Shown in pieces: positions 61,497-64,000 of a stretch of 64,000 nucleotides of DNA. The notes beneath the pieces are model-generated. The model was not told where the DNA came from and searched no databases. It was given only the letters and a program-made list of their open reading frames with translations. Each line of letters begins with the position of its first letter. The stretch's first letter is position 1. The position numbers and the translations under genes are program-made. Source of the DNA: Pseudidiomarina woesei (GTDB lineage Bacteria; Pseudomonadota; Gammaproteobacteria; Enterobacterales; Alteromonadaceae); assembly GCF_001418345.1 (NCBI RefSeq), contig NZ_LIPW01000001.1:220364-284363 (forward strand), read 5' to 3'.

Positions 61497-64000
61497 ATGA
61501 AAAGAATGCTAATTAATGCAACGCAGCAAGAAGAACTGCGCGTTGCGCTGGTAGACGGCCAGCGTCTTTATGATCTGGATATTGAAAGCCCAGGTCATGA
61601 ACAAAAAAAGTCAAACATTTACAAGGGTAAAATTACCCGCATTGAACCTAGCTTAGAAGCCGCATTTGTTGATTACGGAGCTGAGCGCCACGGTTTTTTA
61701 CCACTAAAAGAAATCGCTAAAACATACTTTCCAGACGGGTATTCGTTCTCAGGCCGACCAAACATCAAAGATGTTATTTCTGAAGGCCAAGAAGTTATTG
61801 TTCAAATTGACAAAGAAGAGCGCGGCCAAAAAGGCGCTGCATTAACCACGTTTATTTCGCTAGCCGGAAGCTATTTGGTGCTTATGCCGAACAATCCGCG
61901 CGCTGGCGGCATTTCACGCCGTATTGAAGGCGAAGAACGTAGCGAACTTAAAGCAACGTTAGACGCCTTAAATCTACCAGACAGTATGGGTTTAATTGTA
62001 CGTACAGCTGGGGTTGGCAAGTCACAAGAAGAGCTTGAATGGGACTTAAACGTTCTGTTGCACCATTGGGAAGCCATCGAAAAAGCAGCAAACTCGCGCC
62101 CTGCTCCATTTTTAATTCACCAAGAAAGTAACGTCGTATTTCGTGCCATTCGCGATTACTTGCGTCGTGATATTGGCGAAGTACTTATCGACAACCAGAA
62201 AGTATTTGATCAGGTACGTGACCACGTCACCCTCATTCGTCCTGACTTCGTGAATCGCGTCAAGATTTATCAAGGCGACGTACCGCTGTTTAACCATTAT
62301 CAGGTGGAAAGCCAAATTGAATCTGCTTTCCAGCGTGAAGTTCGTTTGCCTTCAGGTGGTTCCATTGTTATTGACCCAACCGAAGCGCTTACATCTATCG
62401 ATATCAACTCTGCCCGAGCTACTAAAGGCGGCGATATTGAAGAAACAGCTTTTCAGACCAACTTAGAAGCAGCCGAAGAAATTGCTCGCCAGTTGCGCTT
62501 GCGTGACGTCGGTGGCCTAGTCGTTATCGACTTTATTGATATGACCCCAGCTCGTCATCAGCGTGAAGTCGAAAACCGTTTGCGTGACAGTTTGAAGCAA
62601 GACCGTGCACGTATTCAGGTAACCCGAATTTCGCGTTTTGGTTTATTAGAGATGTCGCGTCAGCGTTTGCGCCCTTCTCTTGGTGAAGCATCAAATCATG
62701 TGTGCCCGCGCTGTAGTGGCCACGGCACTATTCGTTCGGCTGAGTCATTGGCGCTGTCAATTTTGCGCCTTATTGAAGAAGAAGCGCTAAAAGACAATAC
62801 CATTCAAGTACAGGCCCAAGTGCCAGTTACTGTGGCGACGTATTTGTTGAATGAAAAGCGCCAATCTATCTTTGATATTGAAAAACGCCATAGTGTATCG
62901 GTGTTGGTTATTCCAAATCCACACCTTGAGACACCACACTTCGATGTGAAACGTTTGCGGAATGACGAAGTCGATGAAGCCAACAGTTTTACGTTAATTG
63001 AGAAACCAGAAGACACCAGTACTGAAATTGTTCTCAATAAAGATAAGCCAAGCTTTGAAGAACCGGCATTAAAAGGTTTACAAGCACCAGCAGCACCGGC
63101 ACCAGTAGCAAAAGCTGCCGCCGCAGAAACTGCTAAACCAGGTTTATTGTCGCGTTTAGGTAAATGGCTTGCTGGGCTGTTTGCAAGCGAGGAAGAAGAC
63201 GAAAGTAAGTCAAATAAAACCAACAAGTCTAATCAGCAACGTCGCGGAAATAATCAACGTCGTAATACACGAGGTGGTAATAACCGCCGCCGAAACAACA
63301 ACCGTCGTAATCGCGATACTGAAAACGATAAAGCGGCGACAGATACCGATAAAGCGGTCGATAATAAAGCGAACAAAGATGACTCAGCAAAAGAGCGCAA
63401 TGAGCGTGGCGGTCGTCGTGGTCGCGGTGGCCGTGGTCGTAATAAGCAAACGACTGAGCAACAAGACGTACAAAGCACTTCTGCTAAGGCTCAAGACAAA
63501 GCAACAGCAGACGATGCTAGTCAAGAGCGTAAGCCAAGCGCACCCAAGCCGCGCCGTCAGCGTCGTAAGCTTGATCAGTCGGTTCGTGTCGCTGCAGATG
63601 GCGAACTTAGTGCACAAGCTCAGGCAACATCAGAAGCGCAGCCAACTGCAACAGAAACTAAACAAGACGCGAAGTCGGACGTAAAAGTGGATGACGCGCA
63701 GCAAGTGGTTGAGAATGCTGCTGAGACAACCACCGCAAACCAAGCGGAAGGCGCCGATGACAATGCAGAACGTAATCGCAATCGCAGCCGCCGCTCGCCG
63801 CGTCATCAACGCGCTGCAGGCCAACGTCGTAAAGCTGCGGAGCAAGAGGTAGCCGAAGGTAGCGAAATTGAAGCAACTCAGTCAACAAGCCAAGCTGAAG
63901 CTGAAGCTAAAGCTGAACCTGAAGCTAAAGCTGAGCCTGAAGTAAAAGCTGAACCTAAAGTGAAAGCTGAGCCTGAAGTGAAAGCTGAGCCTGAAGTGAA
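61497..64000 (+). CDS. rne: Ribonuclease E (3' end outside window)
   Basis: The frame was read by hand from ATG 61497 ([18 protein letters not shown]) and stays open to the right edge, over 830 codons. Domains in order: the S1 RNA-binding region near residues 35-120 ([19 protein letters not shown]), the 5' sensor, and the DNase I-like catalytic part with Asp302 ([10 protein letters not shown]) and Asp345 (VIDFIDM), one off the E. coli numbers 303 and 346. The zinc link is Cys403-Pro-Arg-Cys406. Beyond it, an amphipathic helix ([15 protein letters not shown], about residue 549) fits membrane attachment, then Arg-rich RNA-binding tracts ([18 protein letters not shown]). It ends in KAEPEV-type repeats. 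RNase E is the core of the RNA degradosome. Confidence 0.96.
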   Translation, partial: MKRMLINATQQEELRVALVDGQRLYDLDIESPGHEQKKSNIYKGKITRIEPSLEAAFVDYGAERHGFLPLKEIAKTYFPDGYSFSGRPNIKDVISEGQEVIVQIDKEERGQKGAALTTFISLAGSYLVLMPNNPRAGGISRRIEGEERSELKATLDALNLPDSMGLIVRTAGVGKSQEELEWDLNVLLHHWEAIEKAANSRPAPFLIHQESNVVFRAIRDYLRRDIGEVLIDNQKVFDQVRDHVTLIRPDFVNRVKIYQGDVPLFNHYQVESQIESAFQREVRLPSGGSIVIDPTEALTSIDINSARATKGGDIEETAFQTNLEAAEEIARQLRLRDVGGLVVIDFIDMTPARHQREVENRLRDSLKQDRARIQVTRISRFGLLEMSRQRLRPSLGEASNHVCPRCSGHGTIRSAESLALSILRLIEEEALKDNTIQVQAQVPVTVATYLLNEKRQSIFDIEKRHSVSVLVIPNPHLETPHFDVKRLRNDEVDEANSFTLIEKPEDTSTEIVLNKDKPSFEEPALKGLQAPAAPAPVAKAAAAETAKPGLLSRLGKWLAGLFASEEEDESKSNKTNKSNQQRRGNNQRRNTRGGNNRRRNNNRRNRDTENDKAATDTDKAVDNKANKDDSAKERNERGGRRGRGGRGRNKQTTEQQDVQSTSAKAQDKATADDASQERKPSAPKPRRQRRKLDQSVRVAADGELSAQAQATSEAQPTATETKQDAKSDVKVDDAQQVVENAAETTTANQAEGADDNAERNRNRSRRSPRHQRAAGQRRKAAEQEVAEGSEIEATQSTSQAEAEAKAEPEAKAEPEVKAEPKVKAEPEVKAEPEV
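63909..63998 (+). repeat. rne: Five 18-base repeats in rne encoding KAEP-x-V units
   Basis: In frame, the codons AAA GCT GAR CCT RAA G-T/C repeat five times at 18-base spacing (63909, 63927, 63945, 63963, 63981), giving [30 protein letters not shown]. The last copies are nearly identical at the DNA level. The tract runs into the window edge, so the copy number is a minimum. Confidence 0.9.

Noticed and set aside
63169..63684. 171-codon plus-strand frame inside rne and several antisense frames nearby.
   Set aside because: These arise from the repetitive Arg/Ala-rich coding of the RNase E tail, read in other frames.

Overview
The window is chromosomal DNA from a free-living gammaproteobacterium, most likely an Alteromonadales member close to Idiomarinaceae. 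The evidence is an E. coli-like block rne / rluC-maf-yceD-rpmF-plsX-fabHDG-acpP-pabC-mltG-tmk-holB-tatD, a divergent bioA / bioBFCD locus, an mnmA-hflD-purB run, a cbb3 oxidase cluster, a class II DAHP synthase and a leucine dehydrogenase. The genus is an inference; no rRNA or tRNA gene was seen. I found no insertion sequence, prophage, CRISPR array or resistance island. It is dense core genome with few gaps over 300 bases.

Layout. 1-4603 (minus): a YcbZ/LonH-type Lon-like protease cut by the left edge, a TraB-like protein, an exported protein of unknown function with a CFI-box-like C-terminus, and an exported SRPBCC protein. 4603-8738 (minus): an RND efflux pump and its periplasmic adaptor, translationally coupled to the SRPBCC gene. 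8860-10745 (minus): a stomatin/NfeD membrane pair and a small lipoprotein. 10974-18043 (plus): ccoNOQP, then ccoH(fixH)-ccoI-ccoS and a SafE-like membrane protein, which together build and metallate the cbb3 oxidase. 18117-27203: uspE, ttcA, bax with a membrane protein, rluE, the coupled chain mnmA-hflD-purB-roxA, and a DUF4826 gene. 27438-38888: leucine dehydrogenase, YdiJ (D-2-hydroxyglutarate dehydrogenase type), PEP synthase with its divergent regulator PpsR, a DUF1338 protein, class II DAHP synthase, HtpX and PepE. 38885-44028: biotin synthesis. 44113-49162: asnS, a YdjA-type nitroreductase, sppA and ansA. 49338-60958 (minus): the lipid and DNA block from tatD to rluC. 61497 to the end: rne behind a 538-base leader and cut by the right edge within an acidic repeat tract.

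How the genes work together. The clearest units are cbb3 oxidase structure plus assembly, the biotin divergon, and the fatty-acid initiation genes (plsX, fabH, fabD, fabG, acpP), which share one strand. Four convergent gene pairs share a 4-base palindromic stop-codon overlap (TTAA three times, CTAG once). fabF is missing from its usual place between acpP and pabC, where a terminator abuts a pabC start with no Shine-Dalgarno sequence.

I did not find a convincing undescribed multi-gene system. The best leads are modest: the CFI-box exported protein, the periplasmic SRPBCC protein tied to an RND pump, a Met/Cys-containing lipoprotein beside the cbb3 operon, a YdiJ/DUF1338 pair that could process D-2-hydroxyglutarate, and a four-copy 7-base tandem repeat in the bioB leader.
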